From Jeotgalibacillus proteolyticus (GTDB lineage Bacteria > Bacillota > Bacilli > Bacillales > Jeotgalibacillaceae), in assembly GCF_002926065.1 (NCBI RefSeq), contig NZ_PREZ01000005.1, positions 248,001 through 312,000 of the forward strand: 64,000 nt of DNA, in the 5' to 3' direction. The position numbers and the translations under genes are program-made. Position 1 is the stretch's first letter, and every line of letters begins with the position of its first letter. This document shows positions 9,480 to 17,913 of the stretch, one piece after another. Under the pieces are notes generated by a model. That model did not search any database, was not told the DNA's origin, and worked only from the letters and a program-made list of their open reading frames with translations.

Positions 9480-11066
9480 TTGAAGAAGAGTTGGTTCCTG
9501 GTAAGTGCTTTATTAATGGTGTTATTGCTTGCAGCATGTGCCGGCGGAAGTGATGAGGAGGGTTCTTCTGATGCTGCAGAAGGTTCAGATCCTTCAAGTG
9601 GTGAAGTAGTAATTGCTACACTTTCAGATGCTGTTGCTATGGATGTACATATTACAAATGATGTGCCCTCGGCTAATATCCAGGCACAAATCTTTGAAAA
9701 TCTAGTGACACAGGACGAAAATCTAGAAATTCAACCGGCACTTGCAGAATCCTGGGAGCCTGTTGACGATCTTACCTGGGAATTTCAGCTTCGTGAAGGC
9801 ATCAATTTCCATGATGGCACTCCTTTCAACGCTGAAGCTGTAAAAGCAAACTTTGACCGCATTCTGGATGAAGAAATCGCTTCTCCCCGGGCAGTACAAT
9901 ACGAAATGGTCACAGAGGTTGAAGTAGTTGATGAATACACGGTTCGTATACATCTGGAATATCCGTATGCACCGATTCTTGCAAATCTTTCGAATATTGG
10001 CGGAGCGATGATGAGCCCCGCCTCGATAGAAGCAGATTATGAAGCGATGGAGGACGGTGGGCAGCCAGGCACTTACATCAATGAACATCCTTCGGGTACC
10101 GGTTTTCTCCAATTTGAAAGCTGGACTCCCGGGGATGAACTGACCCTTGTTAAAAATGAAGATTATTGGGATGGCGCCGTTTCATATGAATCTGTTGTCT
10201 TTCAGGTAGTCCCTGAAGGTGCAACACGTTTGGCAAATCTTGAGACTGAATACGCGCATATTATCGACCCCCTCGCTCCTAATGAAGCAGCTCGCGTGGA
10301 AAATATGGAGCATGCTAGTCTCACTACAGAGGATAGCGTGGGAATAAACTACATTGGCTTTAATTTAAACAAAGAGCCTTTTGACGATGTTCGTGTAAGA
10401 CAAGCAATATCTATGGCTATTAATAAAGAGGAAATGATCAACGGAATTTATGATGGATATGGAACAATCGCAACCGGCCCTCTTGCTCCGCCTGTGGTAG
10501 GAGCGGCAAATGATATTCCAGGCCTTGAGTATGATGTGGAGGAAGCAAAAGCTTTGCTTGCAGAAGCCGGATACGAGGATGGCTTCTCGACCATTATCTG
10601 GACTAACGACAACCCGCAGCGCAGAGATATTGCTGTAGCTGTTCAAAACTCACTTGCTGACATTGGTGTAGATGTTCAGGTTGAAGAGCTTGAATGGGGA
10701 GCTTATCTTGCCCAAACCGGACAAGGTGAGCATGATATGTTCATCCTTGGCTGGTCAAATCAAAATGCGAATGCTGATAACGGGCTTTATTCTTTATTCC
10801 ACTCTTCACAGGTTGGCGATGCAGGGAATCGCTTCATGCTTGAAGATGATGAAATTGACCGCTACCTTGAAGAAGCCCGTAAGACAACAGATGAGGATGA
10901 GCAGCTTGAACTGTATCGCGGAGCCCAGGAGCGTCTCGTTGAGCTTGCACCGATGATTTATCTGCAGCATCAGACATATCTGTCCGGTCACTTAAATACG
11001 GTAGAAGGCTTTAGTGTCAGCCCTACTGGAATTTATCAGCTAAAGGATGTTGTCATTAACGATTAA
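9480..11066 (+). CDS. Peptide ABC transporter substrate-binding lipoprotein (second paralogue)
   Basis: Paralogue of the preceding receptor with the same layout: TTG start behind a GGGGG site, signal peptide with lipobox LLAAC (Cys20), acidic linker, then the family 5 binding fold with EVVIATLSDAVAMDVHITND and VVFQVVPEGATRLANLE. Divergence is spread along the whole protein, and the peptide-contacting regions also differ, so the two receptors may serve the same C-B-D-F transporter with different ligands. It has its own promoter and shares a convergent terminator with kbl. Confidence 0.9.
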   Translation: MKKSWFLVSALLMVLLLAACAGGSDEEGSSDAAEGSDPSSGEVVIATLSDAVAMDVHITNDVPSANIQAQIFENLVTQDENLEIQPALAESWEPVDDLTWEFQLREGINFHDGTPFNAEAVKANFDRILDEEIASPRAVQYEMVTEVEVVDEYTVRIHLEYPYAPILANLSNIGGAMMSPASIEADYEAMEDGGQPGTYINEHPSGTGFLQFESWTPGDELTLVKNEDYWDGAVSYESVVFQVVPEGATRLANLETEYAHIIDPLAPNEAARVENMEHASLTTEDSVGINYIGFNLNKEPFDDVRVRQAISMAINKEEMINGIYDGYGTIATGPLAPPVVGAANDIPGLEYDVEEAKALLAEAGYEDGFSTIIWTNDNPQRRDIAVAVQNSLADIGVDVQVEELEWGAYLAQTGQGEHDMFILGWSNQNANADNGLYSLFHSSQVGDAGNRFMLEDDEIDRYLEEARKTTDEDEQLELYRGAQERLVELAPMIYLQHQTYLSGHLNTVEGFSVSPTGIYQLKDVVIND

Positions 11067-11070
11067 CAAG

Positions 11071-11102
11071 AAAACCCGATTCTCCTTTGTGGGAATCGGG
11101 TT
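11071..11102. terminator. Bidirectional terminator between the second receptor and kbl
   Basis: A 10-bp perfect stem (AACCCGATTC 11073-11082, GAATCGGGTT 11093-11102) between two convergent genes, with modest T-rich sequence on either side. Confidence 0.75.
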
Positions 11103-11107
11103 ATTTC

Positions 11108-12298
11108 TTATTGAATTATATTGAGTTCTTTCCCTACTTTTTCATAAACAGCCAATGCTTCATCGAGCATATCCTTCGTGTGAGCAGCTGTCGGCATATT
11201 TCTTACACGCCCCGTCCCGCGTGGAACTGTAGGGAATACAATTGATTTTGCATATACTCCCTCTTCGCTCAGGCGCTTGCTGAATTGCTGAGTAAGCTTT
11301 TCTTCCCCAATGATACAAGGGGTAATAGGAGTCTCGCTGTCTCCAATATCAAAACCAATCTTTTTAAGGCCCTCTTTCAGGTAACGGCCATTTTCCCATA
11401 GCTTGTCGTGAAGCTCTGTGCTATCGATCAGCATTTGAAGCGCTTCTGTGATAGCAGCTGTATCTCCAGGGGTAAGTGCAGTAGAAAACAGGAATGGACG
11501 TGAACGAACCTTCAGCCAGTCAATTAATTCCTGAGTACCTGCTACGTATCCTCCAACAACACCGATTGCTTTTGACAGAGTTCCCATTTGGAAGTCAACT
11601 TCTTTTGCCAGCCCAAAATGCTTTACAGTTCCCGCGCCTTTACCCATTACGCCTGATCCGTGGGCATCGTCGACATATGTGATCAGGTCAAACTCTTTTG
11701 CAATTTCCACGATTTGCGGAAGCTTCGCTACGTCTCCGTCCATTGAAAATACGCCATCCGTTATAACCATTACTTTATTATATAGACCGGATTCAGTTGC
11801 TTCCTTTGCTTTTGCACGCAAATCCTCCATATCCGAATGTTCAAAGCGGATAATTTTAGCCTTAGAAAGACGGCAGCCATCAATTATGGAAGCATGATTC
11901 AACGAATCGGACAGAATTGCATCATTTTTATCCATTACCGCTGAAATTGCAGCCATGTTGCAGTTAAAGCCTGACTGAAAAGCAATCGCAGCTTCTGTTC
12001 CCTTAAATTCAGCAATTTTATCCTCCAGCTTTACATGCAGATCTAATGTCCCGTTAATCGTACGGACAGCTCCTGCTCCGACGCCATAGTGGTCAATCGC
12101 TTTTTTTGCGATTTCCTTTAGATGATCGTTTGTCGCAAGCCCAAGGTAATTATTGGAGGATAGATTGATTAGTTCTTTCCCGGCAATTTTTATTTTTGCG
12201 TCATTTGGTCCCTCTACAGGATCGATTTCATTATAGAGCCCCTGCTCCTTCAAATCATCAAGATTCTCTTTTAAAAATTGATCTAATATCTTCGCCAT
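11108..12298 (-). CDS. kbl: Glycine C-acetyltransferase (2-amino-3-ketobutyrate CoA ligase)
   Basis: PLP enzyme that cleaves 2-amino-3-ketobutyrate with CoA to glycine and acetyl-CoA, the step after threonine dehydrogenase. The 396-residue protein has the alpha-oxoamine synthase features: SSNNYLGL (47-54), DDAHGSG (210-216) and the PLP lysine Lys243 in [12 protein letters not shown]. Length matches Kbl. The related BioF and HemA were considered, but the presence of a threonine dehydrogenase with a shared upstream element supports Kbl. It is transcribed alone; an AGGAGG site precedes the ATG. Confidence 0.92.
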   Translation of the reverse strand: MAKILDQFLKENLDDLKEQGLYNEIDPVEGPNDAKIKIAGKELINLSSNNYLGLATNDHLKEIAKKAIDHYGVGAGAVRTINGTLDLHVKLEDKIAEFKGTEAAIAFQSGFNCNMAAISAVMDKNDAILSDSLNHASIIDGCRLSKAKIIRFEHSDMEDLRAKAKEATESGLYNKVMVITDGVFSMDGDVAKLPQIVEIAKEFDLITYVDDAHGSGVMGKGAGTVKHFGLAKEVDFQMGTLSKAIGVVGGYVAGTQELIDWLKVRSRPFLFSTALTPGDTAAITEALQMLIDSTELHDKLWENGRYLKEGLKKIGFDIGDSETPITPCIIGEEKLTQQFSKRLSEEGVYAKSIVFPTVPRGTGRVRNMPTAAHTKDMLDEALAVYEKVGKELNIIQ

Positions 12299-12330
12299 GG
12301 TGATACCTCCTGAATAAAATGGAATTGCAC

Positions 12331-12355
12331 AAATGTCCTTTCGACAAATACACTT
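12331..12355 (-). promoter_or_regulatory. Candidate operator shared by tdh and kbl (kbl copy)
   Basis: AAATGT-N13-ACACTT, 33 bp upstream of the kbl start codon. It corresponds base for base in layout to 2511-2535 upstream of tdh, including TGTCC after the first arm and AAATACACTT at the other end (GAAATACACTT in the tdh copy). Confidence 0.55.
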
Positions 12356-12562
12356 TTGATATATTTCACTTATTAATTCTGCTTTTTCATTACTACCAGT
12401 TTACCATGTTTGCATGATACGGACAATTCACGATGTTTGTTTCCACGGATTATCCTTCATCCTTAAACTGTGAGAAATGGCAGTTCTATCATTAACTTTG
12501 TATTCCCTGCCCTTTTCTCTTCAGGTATGGTATGCTTATGGTAATTAAGAGGAGGGATACGA

Positions 12563-13948
12563 ATGAACCATTTGACCACCATGACATTGTTGGAAAAAGG
12601 CAACCGTAAAGTCCACCTTACCCCTATAAGAATGGCAGTCCATTCTCCTTGTTCGATTATGGAGGCTGCTTCACCTGAAGGAAATCTTTATCAATTATAT
12701 TTTCACCGGCAACAATTCCTTGCCGCCAAAAAAGTAACGCGCTCCAAGAGAGGCAGTTACCTTGAACTGGCGATGACAAAAGGAATTGTTTTTTTATGTC
12801 CTCACCCTGTTGTAAGCCAGTATATCACCCGTCATGAAAAAGTGAAGAACCGCTCCTTAACCGAGTTATACTCATACTCTAAAAAACATTTTTCTCCGCT
12901 GGAGGTTTCACAGATTTTCCGCTGTATGGACTCGGTTATTCAGGCTGAGAAATTGTTTAAGGTCATGCGCGAGGCTTATTACGAATATAGAAGAGATGGA
13001 AAATGGGGAAAAGCATACGCTGTGCTGCTTACGATAGAAGAAGCATTTCCAACGCACGATTGGACAGCAAGCACGAAGCATGATGCAAGCTTTACGGCTT
13101 ATCATAAAAAATACAGTACAGTTTCAGATTCACTGCTCAAAAATGACCCAACAACGTGTGAATGGATGCTTTGGAAGGATCGTCAGAATGAATCTTCCCG
13201 AAAAAAATGGTTGGATAGCTACTCACAGGAACCAGTTTTTTCAACTGCAGCTTTTGCTTTTCTCTATGAAAACCATCAGCGCGAAACAGACGAAACGATA
13301 TTTCCTCTATTTTTAAACGAAGCAAGAAAGCAGTTTTCACCACATGAAATAAAAGATCTTCTGCTGCAAATGAGCACTTCTGGGCAGGAAGTTATCTCAA
13401 GAGAAGCCTTCCGGCAATGCATACGGACAGAGGCATTTGATGAAGCCATTACGACACTTATCAACCATCCATTTTCTCTCGCTGCCCAGGACATTAGAAG
13501 TCTAAAAGAAATCATCCCTCAAGTAAAATGGGATAACCGTCTTCCGATTGAGCAGCTAAGCATGGTATTAATCCCTATATTGAAAGATGAAAAGAAGGAT
13601 TTAGACAGTCTTTTAACAGCCTGCATCCCTACTCTCAGCAAAACACATGGCTTGTCCTATCTCATTGACTGGCTAAAGCCTCTTGAGGATTCCAAATGCA
13701 GCCTTCCTATTTATCAAAAGGTCAAGAAGCTGGTTGCCTACGCCGAGGATCCAGATAAGCAGGCTAAGGCAGGTGCCCTGTATTATGAGCTAGGATTAAA
13801 ACGGGAAGCCATTGAGGCATTCAGCTACGAAATGGAGCTAAACCCGGATGATCCTTCTCCAGTGAAATGGCTGTTCACCCTTTACCGGGAAACAGGAAAT
13901 CTGGATGAGGCTTCTGCCTATAAACAGTTGCTTCAATCGATGAGCTAA
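12563..13948 (+). CDS. Uncharacterised 461-residue protein with C-terminal TPR-like helices
   Basis: I do not recognise this protein. It begins with an ATG behind GAGGAGGG and has no signal peptide or membrane segment. The N-terminal half is basic and mixed (Cys at 30, 75, 120). The C-terminal third is helical and contains a TPR-like pair around residues 400-455 (AKAGALYYELGLKREAIEAF, then NPDDPSPVKWLFTLYRETGN), suggesting a protein-interaction role. It stands alone between kbl (divergent) and a convergent P-loop gene. No enzymatic motif is visible. Confidence 0.75.
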   Translation: MNHLTTMTLLEKGNRKVHLTPIRMAVHSPCSIMEAASPEGNLYQLYFHRQQFLAAKKVTRSKRGSYLELAMTKGIVFLCPHPVVSQYITRHEKVKNRSLTELYSYSKKHFSPLEVSQIFRCMDSVIQAEKLFKVMREAYYEYRRDGKWGKAYAVLLTIEEAFPTHDWTASTKHDASFTAYHKKYSTVSDSLLKNDPTTCEWMLWKDRQNESSRKKWLDSYSQEPVFSTAAFAFLYENHQRETDETIFPLFLNEARKQFSPHEIKDLLLQMSTSGQEVISREAFRQCIRTEAFDEAITTLINHPFSLAAQDIRSLKEIIPQVKWDNRLPIEQLSMVLIPILKDEKKDLDSLLTACIPTLSKTHGLSYLIDWLKPLEDSKCSLPIYQKVKKLVAYAEDPDKQAKAGALYYELGLKREAIEAFSYEMELNPDDPSPVKWLFTLYRETGNLDEASAYKQLLQSMS

Positions 13949-14010
13949 TACGTGCAGCCTTTTAGAAGTGCTTACTGCATTATTTTGGACAGGAGTTCCT
14001 GCAACATCAA

Positions 14011-14039
14011 AAAGCCACCCTATGAAGGTGGCCTTTTTT
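14011..14039. terminator. Bidirectional terminator between the TPR gene and the P-loop gene
   Basis: Stem GCCACC (14014-14019) with GGTGGC (14027-14032), A run before and T run after, between convergent genes. Confidence 0.8.
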
Positions 14040-14042
14040 AAT

Positions 14043-15140
14043 TTAAGTCCCTTGCGCTATTTCTTCAATCTCCGCATGAATTGCCTGTTGGATTTTTTCT
14101 ACGCGCTCAAAATTCATCGCCTGAATGTAAATCGATTCCAGGTCGTCATGTATATATTTTGCTTTTTTCAGGCAGGCTGTGGCTTCATTCATTTTTTCGG
14201 TATACCGCTTTTGAATGGTTTGAATTTGGGGAAGATTTTCTTCATCTGTTCCCGGTTTTATTATTTTTTCGTAGGTATCGAGGATTTCGTCGCCATCCCG
14301 CTCCGGAAAATATTCGTGAGGAGCGGTACTGTCAAAGATCGCAAAGCCCAGCTCACGTACAATCACCATATCGAGGCTTTCCGGGTCAAAGCCACAATGG
14401 TAGATTTCAGCATCAAGTCCTCGTTCTTCTGCTGCTTTTGCCACTTTTTTTAACAAGGTTGACTTTCCTGTTCCCGGCCTTCCCTTTATAAAATATCTTT
14501 GCGGCAGCTCATAGGTGAGGTTAGGGATATAATCAACTGCGCCCTGTGAGGTTGCAGCGCCTAAATAACGATGCTTCACTTCCCCTTGTTTATTCAAATT
14601 TACATTCCCAAAAAGCGAGCTTACATAGCTCTCTGCTAATTGATTGGCTGCTTCTCTGTCCAGGTTTTCTATATAAATTTTTTCCCATTCGTCATGAATA
14701 AGGAGAGCTTCTGCAAATATTTTATAGGCTTTTTGATAGCTTTCTTCAATTTCCTTATTATATTTTGCTACTTCTTCTATTTGTCCTTCCAGCTTCTTTC
14801 GGTCCCAGGCCTGCCCGAGGTTGACGTAATCCTCTTTCGCTCCTGGTGCTGTCGGTTCTAAAATATGCGGAGCAGTTCCATCAACTAAGCCGATTTGCAG
14901 GGACGGGATAATAAGACCGTCCAGTGAATCGGGATCAGAAGAGCAGTGAATCCATTCAACATCATATCCTTTTTCCAGCCAGGCATGACCGATTTGCTTC
15001 ATTAAGGTTGATTTCCCTGTTCCCGGACCGCCCTTTAAAATCCAAAGTCGGGATAGTGAAGAAAGATTTGATTCAAAAAAGTGGTGGAATCCTTTTGCCG
15101 TATTTCCCCCGGCGAAATAATGACGGATCTTTCCAGCCAT
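14043..15140 (-). CDS. Tandem P-loop ATPase, internally duplicated (PRK06851-like)
   Basis: The 365-residue protein contains two copies of the same nucleotide-binding unit. The first P-loop is GGPGTGKST (37-45) and the second GRPGTGKST (220-228). Each is followed after about 30 residues by a matching block, CSSDPDSLDGLIIPSL (66-81) and CGFDPESLDMVIVREL, and then by DGTAPH and DSTAPH. Long helices after each unit look like coiled coil. This corresponds to a conserved Firmicutes family of unknown function. No nuclease or helicase motifs are visible, so the role is open. It is monocistronic and convergent with the TPR gene. Confidence 0.8.
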   Translation of the reverse strand: MAGKIRHYFAGGNTAKGFHHFFESNLSSLSRLWILKGGPGTGKSTLMKQIGHAWLEKGYDVEWIHCSSDPDSLDGLIIPSLQIGLVDGTAPHILEPTAPGAKEDYVNLGQAWDRKKLEGQIEEVAKYNKEIEESYQKAYKIFAEALLIHDEWEKIYIENLDREAANQLAESYVSSLFGNVNLNKQGEVKHRYLGAATSQGAVDYIPNLTYELPQRYFIKGRPGTGKSTLLKKVAKAAEERGLDAEIYHCGFDPESLDMVIVRELGFAIFDSTAPHEYFPERDGDEILDTYEKIIKPGTDEENLPQIQTIQKRYTEKMNEATACLKKAKYIHDDLESIYIQAMNFERVEKIQQAIHAEIEEIAQGT

Positions 15141-15213
15141 CCTACATCCCCCCGTTTCTGTCTTGCTCGCCTATGTATATGTTAAACTTTTGTAAACATT
15201 CATATTTTCACAG

Positions 15214-15243
15214 CAAAAAAGCACCCTAAGAGAGGATGCTTTT
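15214..15243 (-). terminator. Terminator of the acyl-CoA dehydrogenase-like gene
   Basis: Stem AAGCACCC (15219-15226) with GGATGCTT (15234-15241, one G-T pair). On the minus strand it is followed by seven T and overlaps the stop codon. Confidence 0.8.
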
Positions 15244-16393
15244 AGTTATCTAGTTCAACGGCTTTTTCACCAAGTGCTTTTTTCACCATGTCTTCCATTG
15301 GAGGATTATGAAGTCCCATTCGAACGTCCTTATAATAACGCTGCATAGGACTTGATGCTGACATCGCAGACGGACCCACAATCCTCATCGCACGATCAAC
15401 GATCGAAATAGCTGCATTTGTTACGTTTACCTTTGCAGCCTGGAGCAGATCTTTTACCGCCGCTTTATTTTCTGCTTCTTCGTAAACAAGCGCAGCATGG
15501 TAAAGCGCCTGCCGTGCACTGATCAGTTCAATATCCATTTCGCCTATTTGCTGCTGAATGTTCACAAGGCTTCCAATCGGTTCCCCGAGAGAAACAGGAG
15601 TGTAATTTGAGGCAAAAGCTACAGCCTCATCCCTCGCTGCTCCAGCAATACCGATATAGCATGCCGGAATGTGGAGAAGCCAGGCCTGTGGGTTCATTTT
15701 CCGCTCACCATTCAACGGTTTTAACAAATAGCTCTTAGGAATAACAGCCTCATTCAAAACCAAATCGTGGCTTGCTGTTCCCCTCATTCCTACACTATCC
15801 CAGGTTTCATTTATTGAAACGCCTTTTGTTTCTTTAGGTACAACAAAGACTGCTACAGAATCAGTATCCCCAATGGCAGCCGTAACAAAGAAGTAATCAA
15901 TCAAAGGAGCAAGTGAAGTGTAGGATTTTTCTCCTGTAATCACCCAGCTGCCGTCTTTTTCAACAGCAGTAGTTTGAGGGAGCGCTCCTCTAGTCGGACT
16001 CCCTGCCCCTTTTTCAGTTGCCGCCGTGTTGATAATCGCGCCGTCTATAATTTTTTTCGTCAGCCATTCTGCAATATCCTTATCCCAGTTGCGATTTTCG
16101 CTCCATTCCAATAGGCTCCCGCCGTGCCAGCCAATGGACAGAGCTGTTGAACCGCTCCCCTTGGCAATTAATTCCTGAGCTAAAACAAATGAGTACAGTC
16201 CCATGCCCTGTCCTCCGTATTCCGTGGGCATGGTCAGTGTCTGATAGTCGATTTGCTTTAAGTCCTCTATATTTTCTTTCGGATAAGAATTTAGTTGAGT
16301 CAGATCAGGCTCTCTTTGTTTAAATGCAGGAATCAATGCTTCTAATTTATTTAAAAGCTCCCTTTGCTCGTTATTCCGGACAAAGTCGAACAT
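15242..16393 (-). CDS. ydbM: Acyl-CoA dehydrogenase-like flavoprotein (YdbM type)
   Basis: Soluble flavin protein of the acyl-CoA dehydrogenase superfamily, 383 residues: N-terminal helices, the central beta region with TAATEKGAGSPTRG and VITGEKSYTSLAPLIDYFFV (FAD/substrate pocket), and a C-terminal helical domain with RIVGPSAMSASSPMQRYYKD. Overall it resembles B. subtilis YdbM. In B. subtilis, ydbM belongs to the CymR sulfur regulon (recalled, not checked), so a role in organosulfur oxidation is as plausible as fatty-acid oxidation. No CoA-specific neighbours occur here. Confidence 0.75.
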   Translation of the reverse strand: MFDFVRNNEQRELLNKLEALIPAFKQREPDLTQLNSYPKENIEDLKQIDYQTLTMPTEYGGQGMGLYSFVLAQELIAKGSGSTALSIGWHGGSLLEWSENRNWDKDIAEWLTKKIIDGAIINTAATEKGAGSPTRGALPQTTAVEKDGSWVITGEKSYTSLAPLIDYFFVTAAIGDTDSVAVFVVPKETKGVSINETWDSVGMRGTASHDLVLNEAVIPKSYLLKPLNGERKMNPQAWLLHIPACYIGIAGAARDEAVAFASNYTPVSLGEPIGSLVNIQQQIGEMDIELISARQALYHAALVYEEAENKAAVKDLLQAAKVNVTNAAISIVDRAMRIVGPSAMSASSPMQRYYKDVRMGLHNPPMEDMVKKALGEKAVELDN

Positions 16394-16491
16394 CCAACCA
16401 CTCCTGTCTTACAATGCTATTTCTTAAAGTTTACCTTATTAATATTCATAATTCCAAGCTGTTCGCTTGGACATTGAGGCAAATAGTACAA

Positions 16492-17145
16492 TTACGCTTT
16501 TTTTGAGGCGAGATGCTCACCTTCAATTACTTGCTTACGGTCTAACAGTCTATTAAGCACAATGGTACTTTGAGGTAGAGAAAGATGAACGATTGTTCCT
16601 ACAAAAAGGGCCGTAATAATAGTACCGATGCCAACAGGGCCCCCTAATCCAAAGCCTGCTGCTAGTACAACGATATCCAGGCCTCTTCTTACCCGGCTGA
16701 TCTTCCACCCAGTTTTTTCAACCAGCAGCATCATCACTGAATCCCGGGGTCCTGTTCCCATATCTGCGCTCACGTAAATGCCAACCCCATAACCCATGGC
16801 TACGATCCCTAAGAGAAATACTACAACAATTCCTGTCCATGAAGCCGGCTCTGGCAGCAGCCAGTTGAAAAAATCAATAAAAACCCCTACAAGCACCATA
16901 TTTAAAATAGCCCCAACTCTTGGCGGCTTTTTAGTCATGATAACGAGTACTGTAATAATGAGAATTCCCATAATAATTGACCATGATCCCACTGTTAAGC
17001 CAAACTGCTGAAACAGCCCGACGTGCAGAACATCCCAGGGGCTGATTCCAAGCTTTTGACCCTTAATCGTTAAGGTGATGCCCAATGCCATTATGGCAAG
17101 GCCAATCATGAAAAAAGACCATCTAATCACGTAGTTTCGCATCAT
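16492..17145 (-). CDS. YczE/YyaS/YitT-family membrane protein
   Basis: 217 residues with five or six hydrophobic segments and the family signature LGISPWDVLHVGL near the start, plus MGTGPRDSVMMLL in the middle. Family members are annotated as membrane proteins of unknown function; B. subtilis YczE is linked to antibiotic production. A short CCAAGC/GCTTGG hairpin at 16454-16470 follows the stop codon and may be a weak terminator. Confidence 0.8.
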   Translation of the reverse strand: MMRNYVIRWSFFMIGLAIMALGITLTIKGQKLGISPWDVLHVGLFQQFGLTVGSWSIIMGILIITVLVIMTKKPPRVGAILNMVLVGVFIDFFNWLLPEPASWTGIVVVFLLGIVAMGYGVGIYVSADMGTGPRDSVMMLLVEKTGWKISRVRRGLDIVVLAAGFGLGGPVGIGTIITALFVGTIVHLSLPQSTIVLNRLLDRKQVIEGEHLASKKA

Positions 17146-17332
17146 TATTTATTCCTTCTTTCATTCTGGTAAGTTCTTTCGTTCATCTAAATTGTATTTC
17201 CCCACTTTACCACAGAATGAAAGAGTAGTTAAAAGAATTTTTAATTTTTTCTGCTTTTCATCTACTAAAAATTCATGAGTAGATGACCGTTTTCTAAAAG
17301 TTAACCAATGCTATTCTTTATTGAAAAAACAC

Positions 17333-17368
17333 AAAAAAGGTTGAGACAAATGTTTATGTCTCAACCTC
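17333..17368 (-). terminator. Strong terminator of the stress-protein gene
   Basis: A perfect 11-bp stem (AGGTTGAGACA 17339-17349, TGTCTCAACCT 17358-17368) followed on the minus strand by six T. It lies 127 bp beyond the stop codon of the downstream-facing gene at 17495. Confidence 0.8.
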
Positions 17369-17385
17369 CTTCGTCCGGTTCACTG

Positions 17386-17412
17386 CACTTCAGGCGGACG
17401 CCTTCCGCTCCG
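17386..17412. repeat. Degenerate fragment of the intergenic repeat
   Basis: CACTTCAGGCGGACGCC followed by TTCCGC resembles the end segment of the repeat copies at 9018 and 22181 (CTTCAGG, GACGC, TTTCCGC). Only about 25 bp match, so this may be chance. The rest of the 349-bp gap 17146-17494 holds the terminator and nothing else I can support. Confidence 0.3.
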
Positions 17413-17494
17413 TTCACCTATTGTTTCTAGCATTATCGTTCCAGCCTCATTATCTAATGGGCAGATTTCAAATCGCCCTTTTAAGTTTTTCTTT

Positions 17495-17839
17495 TTAGAT
17501 CGTGAAGCCTGCAGGTGCATCCTTCACGATAACAAGGATTTTCCCCTGATCAAGCTTGTCCTCAAGGTTTTCAGATTCAGCTGTTGTAAAGCCGATTTCT
17601 TCAAATTGGGCACGAAGCTCGTCTCCCTTTTTACGGAAAACATTTTTTGTTGCAGTAGCTAAGCCGATATCAGAAGCACCGATTGTATTGGCGTCTGCGT
17701 TATCTGCCACACGCTTTGTGCGGTCGTCGTCATGTGTTACCACATAAATTGTATCCTCGTTGACGCCTCTTGTTTTAATGGAGTTAACTGCGTTTACCAC
17801 TTCTTCATCATTTGAAAATTCTTTGTAATATAAACTCAT
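17495..17839 (-). CDS. yflT: General stress protein, YflT / GSP-17M family
   Basis: Small soluble 114-residue protein with the family pattern: an N-terminal FSNDEEVVNAVNSIKTRGVNE segment (flavodoxin-like beta/alpha start), VVTHDDDRTKRVAD, then GDELRAQFEEIGFTTAESE and the closing strand ILVIVKD. In B. subtilis members are induced by heat and general stress under sigma-B. An excellent sigma-B promoter lies directly upstream (17877-17901). The molecular function is unknown. Confidence 0.85.
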   Translation of the reverse strand: MSLYYKEFSNDEEVVNAVNSIKTRGVNEDTIYVVTHDDDRTKRVADNADANTIGASDIGLATATKNVFRKKGDELRAQFEEIGFTTAESENLEDKLDQGKILVIVKDAPAGFTI

Positions 17840-17876
17840 TTGTTATCTCCTCCTAAAGTAGTCTTCAGAAGAAATA

Positions 17877-17901
17877 TTACCCTTCATACTATCTCGTAAA
17901 C
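17877..17901 (-). promoter_or_regulatory. Sigma-B-type promoter
   Basis: On the minus strand: -35 GTTTAC, 13-bp spacer, -10 GGGTAA, against the consensus GTTTAA-N12/15-GGGTAT. The -10 element lies 38 bp from the yflT start codon. The match, the spacing and the stress-protein target agree. Confidence 0.75.
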
Positions 17902-17913
17902 ATTCATATCGGA

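Noticed and set aside
14081-14491. 136- and 161-codon plus-strand frames over the tandem P-loop gene
   Set aside because: They are antisense shadows; the minus-strand frame carries two conserved P-loops, a ribosome site and a terminator.
16440-16480. CymR-type sulfur-regulator box upstream of ydbM
   Set aside because: A TTGGAATTA sequence resembles one end of the CymR motif, but the other half does not fit and it overlaps a small hairpin after the preceding gene.
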